Positions 9,868 through 21,565 of a DNA stretch of 64,000 nt are shown here, piece by piece (position 1 is the stretch's first letter; each line of letters begins with the position of its first letter). The notes beneath the pieces are model-generated. The model saw only the letters and a program-made list of their open reading frames with translations. It had not been told where the DNA came from and did no database searches. A program made the translations under genes and the position numbers. Origin of the DNA: Takakia lepidozioides (lineage: Eukaryota; Streptophyta; Takakiopsida; Takakiales; Takakiaceae); assembly GCA_030704615.1 (NCBI GenBank), contig CM060733.1, positions 36,332,001 through 36,396,000 on the forward strand. Reading direction: 5' to 3'.

Positions 9868-10260
9868 GGTTCTTGAGTGGTTTCTGCTTTTCTGTTTGTC
9901 AATTTCCTTGTGCTTAGAAGGGTGGAGATTAAGCTGGCGTCAACGCCATCTTAATCCAGACCCAGACAGACAAATAGGTAGATAAACAGACAGGGTTCTT
10001 GAGTGGTTTCTGCTTTTCTGTTTGTCAATTTCCTTGTGCTTAGAGAGGTGGAGATTAAGCTGGCGTCAACGCCATCTTAATCCAGACCTAGACATACAGG
10101 TAGACAGACAGACTGGTACACAAACAGACAGACAGACAGATACACAAACAGACGGTAGGACTTCAGTGGTTGCTTCTTTTCTGTTTTTCAATTTCCTTGA
10201 GCTTAGAGGGGTGGAGATTAAGTTGGCGTCAACGTCATCTTAATTCAGACCCGGACAGAT
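9868..10260 (+). repeat. Three tandem units with a conserved hairpin and CAGA-type tails
   Basis: A unit beginning near TTGAGTGGTTTCTGCTTTTC and continuing into GTGGAGATTAAGCTGGCGTC is present three times (starting about 9872, 9990 and 10160). The units are separated by (GACA)n/(CAGA)n microsatellite. Each contains an imperfect inverted repeat, GATTAAG-TGGCGT / ACGCCA-CTTAATC. I cannot assign it to a known SINE; it has no clear tRNA-type promoter boxes. Confidence 0.65.
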
Positions 10261-10753
10261 AGCCATTCAGACATACCACTCTACTTTCATCCAAATTTTT
10301 ATCATATCACATTCATCCATCATTCATCCACTCACCAATCTTATTGCCAAGCCTTAGTCACACTACATGAATACTAAGCTCCCATTTTCGGCAGTTAAGC
10401 CCCCCGGCAATAGGGCTTCTAGGAGTTCACGGACCGTGGTAATATGCCCAACCCTACATTCTAATTCCGAGGAACGTGAGCAGAATTCTGTTCACGTGAG
10501 CTGCTCACAATCTAGCACGCCCCAGGCAAAGTGAAGGAAGAAGGGATTATAGTGTACTCTAGCATGATGTCTATGCAGGCCCTTACATCAATACCAAAAA
10601 ACCAAGTCCCACCATCAGGATATGTCATGCGGCAAATGTCCCAGAGCATGAGAGATGGGGTAGACTTACTTTACCCCCGAATCAGTTGGGGACGGAAAAA
10701 GACCTGGCCCAAGACAACTTCAATTATACCCATCCTGATTCCGGAAGTGACAC

Positions 10754-11245
10754 TCAAATTGCAGTTAGAGCTCTGGTGTAACATGCACTCACCAAGTTCC
10801 ATGGCCTTTTCTTCGAGTAATCACAAACCCTAATCTTCAGAGTTGGAAGACAAGAATTTAAATGCCAAGCATACAGAGCGTGTACTCCTTCTTTGTTTCT
10901 ATAGAGACACCCTCCAATTCGATGCTCATTTGCGAGAAACCAGGGTTGAATGCCCCATCCATAGAAGATGCTTATCTGGAATGTAATTGCTAGCTGAAGT
11001 ACACCTGAAACATTGAAAATGTTCTTCGAACCTCCTGCATTCTTATTCAACTGCACATCTGTAAGCGAGAATGTTGCCAACTGCACCGGTGTCGTTGCAT
11101 CCGATTCATTCAAATTGGGGTATCTAGGAATTGAATCTCTCATTGACGAATTTGGTTCTGGGAGTGGATTGTAGAGCATAATGGGCTTGGAATCCTCATA
11201 CTGCAGCCAGTTCCCATTTTGAAATGGAAAAAGGTTGTGCAGCAT
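10754..11245 (-). CDS. Hypothetical protein, probably one or more exons
   Basis: A 163-codon minus-strand ORF with an ATG at 11245 in a plant-like AT-rich stretch. The first part looks coding (YEDSKPIMLYNPLPEPNSS, FSLTDVQLNKNAGGSKNIFN, then VSGVLQLAITF). A GTGTAC donor inside NVS-GVLQL may end the exon near 11010, in which case the remaining codons are intron. Family not recognised. It lies about 2 kb beyond the 3' end of the aspartic protease gene, on the same strand. Confidence 0.35.
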   Translation of the reverse strand: MLHNLFPFQNGNWLQYEDSKPIMLYNPLPEPNSSMRDSIPRYPNLNESDATTPVQLATFSLTDVQLNKNAGGSKNIFNVSGVLQLAITFQISIFYGWGIQPWFLANEHRIGGCLYRNKEGVHALYAWHLNSCLPTLKIRVCDYSKKRPWNLVSACYTRALTAI

Positions 11246-11432
11246 CCATCATGTAGGATCCCCTTCTGCGATCGGTGTGTGAAACCCCTGCCCACTCAAG
11301 CACGCAGGGACGTAATTAGATAAATATATCAGCGTTTAAACAAAAACATGAGGAAATTGTGTCGTTGAAACCTGCATTAACTATTATGTTGTTTTATTGG
11401 CTCTGTCCCTTTAGGGGTAGAGACTTTGCATC

Positions 11433-11663
11433 ATGTTGAAGTCAAATGTGGAGAAAATGTGGTCAACGGACCTTACACCGTGTCAAGAGTATGATTGGTC
11501 TAAAAAAGTTCTTAAGTATAAACCACGTGGCAGCTTGTCAAAATTGTTGCTTCAATGGACAGAGCCTCTCGCGGTTTGGGGCTTGTTTCATAGGGCTAAT
11601 TTGGCTCCAATTTTTTTTAAGGTGAACATTTCTAACGGCCATAAGGGAATGTGGTTGTCCTAA
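11433..11663 (+). other. Short ORF of doubtful status
   Basis: A 76-codon ORF with ATG (MLKSNVEKMWSTDLTP). No recognised domain and no clear splice context. The rest of 11250-11685 shows nothing I can name. Confidence 0.15.
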
Positions 11664-11685
11664 CAATTTTCCTGCCCCTATGTAC

Positions 11686-12202
11686 CAGTGTTGGGCGGAT
11701 ATGGGCCCATCCGGATATTAACCTGAATTTCAGTGGTCTCCGGATCCATATCCGGCCAATTTTTTTTTATATCCGGTGACTAACCATATCCAGCAGGTAT
11801 GAAGAATTCAACATCCAGATTGGATGATATGCGCTGGAGGTATTAGTGGCTAGAACCGGATTCATACCCAGAATCTATGCCACAGGCCGGATATCAACTA
11901 GACAACAGTTTTTTTCATTTTCAATAATTAATTGTCAATAGAATGTATAATTATTTAAACTTATTAATAATAAATAACATTATTATATATCATGTTTCCA
12001 GATTACTCTGTAACCACCAGATATTACAATCTTGATATCCAGACTTATTTATATGCGCAGAATTTGAAAATATATAGATGATGCACATCCAGCGGATATT
12101 GGAAATTTAGATTTGTTTAAAATCCGGACCTTGCGGATGTATTATTTGACACTTTTGACAAGTCGGCGGACATTTAAAAAAGCTAAGAATCGCCCAACAG
12201 TG
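11686..12202. mobile_element. hAT-type miniature inverted-repeat element (517 bp)
   Basis: Terminal inverted repeats CAGTGTTGGGCGGAT (left) and the reverse complement of AATCGCCCAACAGTG (right) match except at position 3 and near the inner end. The element is flanked on both sides by the perfect 8-bp duplication CTATGTAC (11678-11685 and 12203-12210), the hAT target-site length. The interior is AT-rich with repeated ATCCGGATA-like motifs and no ORF, so it is non-autonomous. Confidence 0.9.
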
Positions 12203-13324
12203 CTATGTACCAACACATTACATGATTAGAGTATCCCCTAGTACGAGCCGGATTGGTTAGATGCAACAACATGTTAAAAAATTATTTAAAAAAAAAACAT
12301 GTACACCACCAGTCTCTAAATACTGATATCTTCCCTATTGAATGTAAATTAATAGGTAGAGCCCTAGTGAAAATTCAAAGCTAACATAACCTATGTTTTA
12401 AGGAAAGAACATTTTATATCTCGAAATTGAAATATACTATTCCCCTGTTGTGGAGTATTGTATGTGAATAATATCCATAGGACAATCTAGAACCTGCTAT
12501 TATGGAAGTTTTATCATCCGATTCTTTTCTATTTTTAAAGAAAAAAAGGAACAGGGGACTGAGGCCCAGGAAATTTTGAAATTATTAGGGGGGGGAAACT
12601 AAAACCCCCGGGTCCACCATAAGAAATTCTCAATACGAACTACTCCTGTAACTATAGCTACATAGATGAAAACATGTTTTTAATTTTGATTTTGATTCTT
12701 TCAAGAAAAAAACATTAAAATAAAACCCAGAGGGTTTGACTACCATGACTACACCATGCTTTAAAACACTGTCATTTTTATACGGACGGAAGGATGGAGC
12801 GCATCCAGTGCCATTTCAGGACAGAGTACCATGAACTTAATAAAAAAATCTAAGCCCAAAAGACTGTCATGGAAAGAATGATAACAGTAAATTGGAATGT
12901 GTATACCTGGTTTCAAGTCGTCAATTGCACGCACTTGCTTCAATAACCCCAACCAGGGTGAATATCCTACCGTCAGCAATTAACAGCCATTTGTTATTTA
13001 AAATATTTAATGCTTCATTTATTTGAGTAATTTATTTATAGATAAATAAAATCAGTCCAATAGTTTGAGGGGTACCAGTCTCACACCTTGGGTGTGCTCC
13101 GACAATCCTTATTTTCCTTCCATCCGATCCGATCCCTTTCATTATCAAACACGATAACGAAACCTAATTGCGTCCTAGCTGCAAATCTTCCAACCCACCT
13201 CTGTCAAAAAAAAATTCACGAGCATGATTGTGGAATAGAAAAATGCCAAGTTTGACATAGTCATCCAAAGCCTTGAGTGATCTTATCAATTTGCTTATCA
13301 CTCCTATGCTATCCTATTACATGG
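12203..13324. other. AT-rich intergenic stretch
   Basis: Short runs of A and T, a few small ORFs, and no motif I can support. It separates the hAT miniature element from the 3' end of the protease gene. Confidence 0.5.
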
Positions 13325-16300
13325 TCAATCAAATGATCTTGAAATTGAGAATATACCGCCAAAAACACTCGTATCCATTCCGGATGTTGTCTGCGGGTCT
13401 TGAGGGTACGCATTGTATTGCACATAGGTTCTTTGCTACAGCCCAACATAACCCATTTTCAATTATCCACTGATGTGCCAATAGCAAATTAAAACCAAAA
13501 TTTCTGAGGCTATATGTTTTGGATATAACTCTATGAGATTAGTGTCGATAGTATCTTTAGTGAAAACTTCATTAGCAGATGCAATGCAGAATGCAAGAAG
13601 ACGGGAACGCGGACAAGTCTATTTTCCTGGTACTACATAAGTCATATTAAGCGACCTCAAGGTTTTTAGATTAGTTAATCATTCCATTACACATTGTAGT
13701 AACTTACCCTGAAAATTGAAGAGGTAAGGAACACTGGAGGTTGTAGGACCATCGTTGGTGCCATGTCCACCACAGTTGGTAAAATGTAAGACATGCTTTT
13801 AAACTTGAAAGTCAAAGGTCGAAATACTCGTAATGGCTCTGGGCTGTCTCATTCAGGCCAGATTTGGTTACGTTCAAAACTACTACATATATTTAGCAGG
13901 ATCTACTAATCCAACACTTATGGCACAAACTTTAAAGCTGCCCTGGCTGTTTTGTTGCTTTTTTTCCTGCCTTATTTAGAGCCAAGTTTTTTCTCATAAC
14001 AATATATTAAACTAATAGAGCCCACCCCCGTACCCTGCTTGTACTAGGGGAATCGGCTCTATTTAGATAGGCCCTCTCTCTCTCTCTCTCTTCCTCTCTC
14101 CAAAACTACAACTTTAAATACAATATCAAAGATGCATAGGCAACAAATATATATATATATATATATAACAGTGGTTTTTCATCTTTCTAATGACTATATA
14201 TATAGGTATTTTTGAAAAACAAATTGAATGGGACTGACAATTAATTGAAAAAACAAGTCCTTATTGGGTGTGGTAGTTGGACTTCCTCTATAGATGTTGA
14301 TGTTCACCTTTCCAATTTCAGCTTATCGAACTCAGACAAATTGTATCAAGTATACATATTAATGATAGTTCAATTATGCGAGCCTACCAAGTTTATGGAT
14401 TTATCTTGTAATTTTATTGCATAAGTTATGAAATTTAGCAATAAATATGCAATTGTAGTGGTTATTAGGCTATTTTTGTCTACCTCAAATTTCTGTGCTT
14501 AGTAGTACTTCTAGCAACTTATTAAATTTTGATACACTTAAGGGGGGGGGGGGGGGGTTGTGAGAAACAAACAATTTAGATTATTGGGCAACCAAAAAAA
14601 TTATTCTTTGATCCACCACCAATGAAATTGTGTAAATTCTATTCCCCATGTTTTAATAAGATTCTGTTCTATCTAATTCTAGTTCTATGTTACTAATACG
14701 TACTTCTATGATACTAATTTGGACTAAACAAATTTCCAATCAAGCAAAAGCATAGTACTTACAAAGTGCCAGGAAATTCCCAAATTGGTCCAACATAATG
14801 TATAGTTCGTGGAGCCTGCACTTTTCTGAAGCCATGAACAATGGCATCTTTATGTACCTGTTCTGATATATAAATTTATTTTAGTAAACTATCACTTTCT
14901 ATAGATATACTATGGGATTAGTATTTTATTGGTTAAAAATATAAGACAATTAAGTCATTACCTCTAAAAAAATTGCGTGGTGGAGCTTCTCAGTAAAAAG
15001 TGTTGTTGTATGGCCATTGTCAAATAAAACATGTGATCCATGCACATTCTTATAAATTATTTTCTTTCCGTACGAAACACTGATTACATCCGTCTCATAT
15101 GCATATGGATGTCTATAATCATGCCACATAATGCATGATTGTATGTGTTCTCAAAAGATTGTGAATAAAAAGAGGGAATGAACCTTAATCAACCATATGC
15201 AAGCTATAAACTTCACACCGTAAATTTGTGCATAATTGTTTGATGATTTTTTTCTAGAGTGACCTTAAACATCCACTTTCTGCTATACAATTAATGTATC
15301 TACGAATTTGTTTCAATATTACAAGGCCAATGAATTTTCATATGGTACAAGTTTAAGTAGCGGCGCGACATGCTATCCCTTCTGCGCACTTGCAATCTCA
15401 TTACGACGAAGCTATAAAAAATTCAGAGGCGCCCCCCAACAACTGGATTGGTAAGTCTCATGCGCACTTGAAACTCCTTGGATATGCATAGGGTGCTCCC
15501 ATGAGAAGTATGTATACAAATTGACAATTAGTAACTTACATAGTTCGGTGGAATTCAACCATCGGAGTCCAATTCATTCCTTGATATGGAATACCATCAT
15601 AATCTCCCAAGAGCAAGTATCCTGCCATAGTTTCGTCAAAGGGCTCTCCAGTATTTCCAAATTCAATTGAAGATAAACATTGACCTATCACATTCTTACT
15701 GATGATGCCTTGTGCTTTCAAGGTGTAAGAAAATCCGAGATCATGCCTACTGAAGCCTATCATTCCATCCAATTCAATAGGATCTCCAGTAGAATACTCC
15801 GTACCTATTTGGTAGTATGAGCACCTATATAAAAATGCTTATAAGAACATGGCTAAGACTTTCTATGATGTGTATTACATAAATATTTGAAATACATTCA
15901 CAAACAATTCATCTGAAAAGTTGTCTATGTGAATATAACAAAATTTGAGCTGAAAACAAATGTGATTTTATGAGAGCAAAATAAAATATACACACCCAAT
16001 TGGTATGATTGCAGATGATGTGGATTTATCGGAAAAGAGTATATGGAATATTTCATCAATTAGAACAGCCTCAATAACCGTGCCATCAATATAAATCATT
16101 GCATAGTGACAATCCTTATTTATCGAAAATTTGGTATGAAATTGGTAGTCAGAAAAATGACTTTGAAGAATATTGCACCGTCTATCTTGAACATTCACTG
16201 AATTTTCCTTCGAGGCAATATAAACCTTGTTTGTCCCCTAGATACAAAAACATATGCATGTATCCATAATTAATTAATTAAATTTAAAAATAATCTGATC

Positions 16301-18359
16301 AATATGAACAAATGTAATGAGAAATTTATTTATTAAATAAAACCAATGAATTTAGCATATCTTTATGCAATGGCATTAGATCAGTTCATTGTACGTACGA
16401 AAATGTTTTGAAATCACAAAGCATGTAGGTCACAAAACTTGAAGTATATGTTCCATAGCATGTAACATTTAGAGAAAACAAACCTCGTGACCTCTTTCAC
16501 CTTCCCAATCACAAAGCAACCAATTGTTATAACTGCCGGTATCCACACCAAGTGAGTACATTTGTGCAGCATTTCCCACTTGAACTTTGATGTAATAGAG
16601 TCTGATTCATACAATCCATAGATTCATGACTCTTGATACATTTCATTTTTTGAATATGTACAATTTGGATGCATGTCAAACTTGATTTTTAATATGAAGA
16701 GTAGATAGTAATATATGGTTGTTTGTTAAAATGATTAGACCTAAAGAGCATAACATACGTTCTCTAAGGCAAAGAAAAACCATCATGAAGCATCCAAACC
16801 TAGGTGAAATTAAGGATATTGTTATTTGTCCAAGAGCAGGTCCATGTGATGTGATCTTTTGACTGTTGGTCCAAAATAATCATAATGAACATGCTTATAT
16901 TTTAAAAATTAGAAAAAATCCATACATGAAAGAAAAAATATATATTGCATGACATAAATGACGATGCTAAAATATGTCAAGATGAAGATCTACATTGAAT
17001 TGATTAAATGCCATATATATATATATATATCTCTCTCTCAACCATTGTATATGGCTTGTCCGAGATGAGGAGGAGGCGTGAGTGTGCTATACGCCCAACA
17101 TAGAGTAGCGTTCTCAGCATGGTGCAAGGTCTAATTGACTCCATCAGCATGGTCATATTGACAATTATGGATCTAATGCCCCAACCCACCACGCTAGCCT
17201 AGATGGAGACAAAGTGATTGCCTTGATGGTTTGTCCAGGGTGCCTTGGATGCAAAGGCCCAAGTGCGCTCTAGTGTTTTCACACTCTAGTGTTTTCTTCA
17301 ACTCTAGGACCCAGCAGGAGCCCAATGTAGAGCAAGTCCTCAATTAACGCAGTTTAACGCAAACCAAAATATTTGTCAAAATGGTCATCCCATCAGTGAG
17401 TAATTTCTTGATGTTCCAGCACATTAGCTTAGCTTAGAGAAAGGCAAGGAAGATGATTGTTTTGATTGTTTGTCCAAAAAAACTTGGTAATACATGCTCT
17501 ACCCAGCGTACAATAGAGTAGGGCACTAGTCGTGGGATATGAGCACAAATGAAATGGGCATTGTCACTATGGAATATCATGGTCAATCGTATTTCAATTC
17601 TGGAAAAAATATTTTGGCTCATATCTCATAATGAATGTATTCAAATTATTGAGGATTTTCTCTTCCATAATATATATATTTTTACTAGATATTTCATGCT
17701 TCTTGAATCGAGAATTTTTTAAAGTGTTTAATCTGCTAATGTACATATTTGAGCCTTGAATTTGAAAGACTAATTTGAAGAAAATCATGTCTACAATAAA
17801 TATAATATTACTTATCTCAACATTATCTCAAAGTCATTAAATGACACACATATCATGTACGAATTTTTACGAAATAATTTTTATACAAACTTGGATATTT
17901 TTAAAACTTTTTTGTAATAATTAAATAAAAACAGATTCCGGCTTGGTAATAACTAGATGATAAAGTAATAATTTGATTTTAAAAGCCGATAAAAATGTTT
18001 GGGAGAGCTTACTTTGCCAAGTGAAAGTAACCTTGAAGATCCCAAAGAGGATACCCCTCATGTTCATGCAACATCCTTGTTGGATGTGCTGTATCCATTG
18101 TAATATTCTGGACTTGACTAAGAATTTTGATAGTATCCATGGGATCATGTGTAGAGTTGATCATGTACAACTTGAATCCAAGTTGAGCTTGGCGTTTATG
18201 TGGAGCTCTGTATAACGGGTGTAGAGACATCTTGAGGAACATCAACAATCCAAACGAGAAAATTATCAACATTATAATGCCCAACTTGTATATTTTGAGG
18301 CGAGCCGAGATTCTTTCGTAGGAGGATGATGGCCGGCTTGTTGAATGTTGGTCCTTCAA
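13325..18359 (-). CDS. Pepsin-family (A1) aspartic protease, membrane-anchored, at least eight exons
   Basis: Host gene built from minus-strand exons whose splice phases fit. Exon 1 (18359-18013) has a hydrophobic anchor (LGIIMLIIFSFGLLMFL) and ends LQGYFHLAK. Exon 2 (16601-16484) has the first catalytic motif, VGNAAQMYSLGVDTGS, ending phase 0. Exon 3 (16237-about 16012) includes VNVQDRRC and IIPIG. Exon 4 (15824-15537) reads CSYYQIGTEYSTGDP, MIGFSRHDLGF and NVIGQCLS. Exon 5 (15112-14962) carries the second Asp as VLFDNGHTTTLF, where family members normally have D-S/T-G. Exon 6 is 14857-14763, exon 7 lies near 13787-13711 and the last exon ends SVFGGIFSISRSFD at 13325. Exon 1 opens after a TAA with TTG, so the start may lie further upstream. 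Boundaries of exons 7 and 8 are less certain. Could be a decayed copy. Confidence 0.75.
14081..14166. repeat. CT and AT microsatellites
   Basis: A (CT)n run at about 14083-14099 and an (AT)n run at about 14148-14166, in a probable intron of the protease gene. A 17-G run lies near 14541-14557 and a further (AT)n run at about 17012-17030. Confidence 0.8.
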
Positions 18360-20690
18360 TTAAAAATAGTATTTAAATGATTATATTAAAAAATCTATGC
18401 AAGATCAACCTAGTAGAATTGATAAACCCTAATAGAAAATTTCCTTTTATAACTAAGTACATCTTGATTTTATATTATTAGTCAGTTTGTGTAGAGTCTT
18501 GATTGTGGCCGCTATTATTCATCAACAATAACCTAACATGAAACAACAACGTTGTGTACATGTTTAATACATATGTATAATTTTTGGAGTATGCATCTTG
18601 CAAAATTTATGATTAATTTCTTAAAACATAAGCCCATAGTAACAATTTTTTTTAAATGATTGTTCATAACAAAAGGTAATGATTTGAGGCTCGTTTTCAG
18701 ATTAATATTGACTATTAATCAAGCTCTTTGTTTGTGTGATTTCCAGGGCTACACCCCCTATTTCCCAAAAAATAAAATAACAATAACAATAATTATCAGT
18801 TCATTTCATTTGAATCTATAGATGGTCTTAAAATTACTCCAAATACTAAAATGCTAGGAAGTTTTATTTGGAAGTTATTATAGTACTGTCACTCATGATC
18901 TAAATATCGACTAATGATCTAGTGAGCTTGGAACAATAAGTTTTGGAACCTTTGAAAATCGGAAGGATAAAAATGATCTACAAAGAGAGGTTGTTGTGTG
19001 AGTTTGCTATGTACAAAGCTTGTTATAACTCAAAGTCTTTTGAATATATGATTTTCTTGCAAACATTCACCCTAAGACTTTCTTAACACATATGTACTCA
19101 AACATGTCCAAACCGTAATTGGCATGCCAACAACCTAAATCGAGTCATTGGCCTCCATTGACACAAATGTATGTGACTACACTCATCATGAAGTTCATAG
19201 ATTTGATTGATTCTAAAGTTGACCTTCCAACAGTCGTCAGCATAGAAAAGCCAATCTACATGAATGGAGGCGGCCAGAAACCACTCTTAAATTTGGCCCA
19301 AAACATGAGTGTAAGAGCAACTGACATTATGCAAAAAAAAAATTATAAAGAAATCTTCAAGAAATCATCTTCTAACACCAATGATTGATGTTGCGAAATC
19401 TTTAAGAAATCATCTTCTAACTCCAATGATTTTTGTGATTTCACGGCTTCATTTCTATAATGTCCAATTTTCTATGTGTACTTGGGTAGGGATTTATAAC
19501 CTCAAAAAGTAGGTGAGGATCTGAACAAAAAAATTCAAGGACAGTTAAAATTAAACAGAGGTAGATCAAGATTTTACTCACTTGATCTTGCCCAAAAAGT
19601 CCATATGTTCTTCTAATGCACGTGTTCACGTAGCTAGCCCGCCTCATCACCAAAAGATCAGGTCAAATATATTGTTTCAACTCATTTGGGAGAACTTGGT
19701 GCCCTTGAATAAGAGGATGACACTAAATTAATTTTCACAGGAATTGTTTCATCATGCCATCATGACCTTGACTTGGAATGGAATTCGAAGATGGTGTGGT
19801 GTAGTAGCCCTTATACCTTCTTCAGCCGAACTTCCATGAGTGCAAGCACACATAAAGACACTTGAGGTTTTCCCTGCGCCAATACTCTGGTTACAAATGT
19901 TTGGATGCTACTTTCTACAAATTTGAAGAGGTGTCCAACCTTGCCCAACATGATTCCAATATAGAGAAATAAGTAAAAGATTCCAAGACATGGAATGTGG
20001 TATATTATATATTAAAAATAAAATGAAAACACAACAATGTTGCATTTGTTCATCTTGGTTGGGAAGTGAGAGAGACAACCCCTGAAGCCCATCTACTTTC
20101 CCTTTTAGATGACAAATTACACCAGCTAGTATATTGATATTTTAGGTGTTAATGTACAGAGATGGCTATGTACTATTTTCTTACGCCGTATTATATATGG
20201 ATGAATGTCCTGAAATTAGTTGACTACGCCATTGGATTTTAGATAGGATTAAAGAAATTTAAAGAGAAAATGTCTATTGGTGCTTCATTTTCCAATTTTG
20301 GGCTTTGGCCAGAAGCAGTCATTCACTGGTTTCTTCGACATTATGTTTTTTGGTTTATCCCGCATTTGGTGTGTAGTCAAGCCTTACGGCATTGACGGGT
20401 TTATTTATTTTTCCCCTTGAATAAGTCCAATAATGCTAACATACTTCCTTGGCTTCTTTTCAATAATAATAATTGAAGGCCAAAACCCAACATAACTGAA
20501 AAGAAAGGGGAAAAACTTAAAGTCCTCGAAGGCATATGGCTCAAACACATTGAATGTTGTATGAGGGGCGCACCTCACGAAACAAAAACAACCAAAAGCC
20601 TAAGCATACATGAAAACCGCAAAAAAAGGTGCACAGCTCATTCGCAAAGTAGAGATGAATTTGAGCAGAGCTCTGTAGAATTTGCTGTTA
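18360..20690. other. AT-rich stretch without a supported gene
   Basis: Upstream of the protease gene on its strand. An 89-codon ORF at 19119-19388 (+, TTG start) has no recognised domain. A near-duplicate of AAATCTTCAAGAAATCATCTTC occurs at about 19351 and 19397. Promoter elements for the protease may be here, but I cannot point to one. Confidence 0.4.
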
Positions 20691-20754
20691 GTTGATGGAC
20701 CACATTCAAATTAAAGCGATGAATTATGAGGCTTATCATTATTTAATAATAGCG

Positions 20755-20905
20755 AGTTCAATGCGGGCACGTGTGGTGGGCCCGCATGTGGGAGAGGGGG
20801 TCGCGACGGGTGGGGCGCCTCGTACCCGGCGGGGTCAGTCTGCCCGGGTGAGCCGCCCCGGGGCGCGCGCAGGGGAAGCGAGAGGGGGGAGCAAGTCTGT
20901 TGGGC
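20755..20905. other. GC-rich patch in AT-rich surroundings
   Basis: About 150 bp of very GC-rich sequence, including CCCGGGTGAGCCGCCCCGGG, abruptly bounded by AT-rich DNA on the left and the PPR fragment on the right. No ORF of value; origin unknown. Confidence 0.4.
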
Positions 20906-20914
20906 CTCGATGCA

Positions 20915-21091
20915 CGCACTTTTGACATACATTTCCACCAGGGCAGTGTTCAGAATGACATCTGGTACAATTCCAGCTTTGACGATGTCAGCATGGACCT
21001 CTTTCCCCTTTTCCAGAGCTCCTAGGCTTGCACACGCATTGCAAACACAAACAAATGTGATGTGGTTGGGCTTCACCCCTTTGCGCAGCAT
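20915..21091 (-). pseudogene. Pentatricopeptide repeat (PPR) protein fragment
   Basis: Minus-strand frame of 59 residues starting MLRKGVKPNHITFVCVCNAC and continuing ASLGALEKGKEVHADIVK and VILNTALVEMYVK. This is typical of the L/S-type repeats of plant organellar RNA-binding PPR proteins. Only about one and a half repeats are present, followed by unrelated GC-rich sequence on one side and the truncated end of retroelement copy 2 on the other, so it is a gene fragment. PPR proteins act in mitochondrial or plastid RNA processing; this piece is too short to function. Confidence 0.8.
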
Positions 21092-21102
21092 TTGCTCATA
21101 GG

Positions 21103-21565
21103 TAGCCAGTTACAACAATTAGTGGAGCCCAATGCTGACGAGCTCGAGCGGGCAATGGGTTTTACCACTGGTACCACGGCGGTGCCATCTCTTTCTGAGG
21201 CATCACGTCGTCAAGTGTTGGGGCAAGCAATGGATCTCAATTGCTTGACCTAGATTATCAGCTTGGCTATGGCCGAGCAGCGCAGAGTACGGAGTACACC
21301 CTTCATGGTCTCCCTGCCTACCGAGACGGTACAGGCAGCGAGTGGGGGCGAGCAGGTGAGGACCACGAGGTGCAGGCCGCATCCATGGCACACGTGGGAG
21401 GTGCTCGAGGTTCAGAAGGAGTTGGCAGCCAAGGCGGCGGTGATGGATCAGGTTGGGGATTTTTCTCGGATTGAGGAGGTCCTCAAGAATGGGATGATGG
21501 GGCAGGATGAGACATTGTCATTGACAGAGGAGGCAGTGGTCACTGCTCAAGAGGTTGCAGCATAA
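21103..21565 (+). pseudogene. Methyltransferase C-terminus and linker, copy 2
   Basis: Only motifs IX/X of the C5 methyltransferase remain (LERAMGFTTGTTAVP, RRQVLGQAMDLNCLT), followed by TAG at 21251 and the acidic linker (AAKAAVMDQVGDFS). The frame ends at the family-conserved stop, here TAA (21563-21565), followed by CAACCA. No catalytic Cys, so no activity is possible. Confidence 0.85.

Noticed and set aside
9240-10340. Possible CRISPR array
   Set aside because: Repeats are imperfect, without regular spacers, in a plant-like nuclear context.
10395-10470. Resemblance to 5S rRNA around CGGCAGTTAAGCCCC
   Set aside because: Only a short stretch matches; the length, internal promoter boxes and closing stem are missing.
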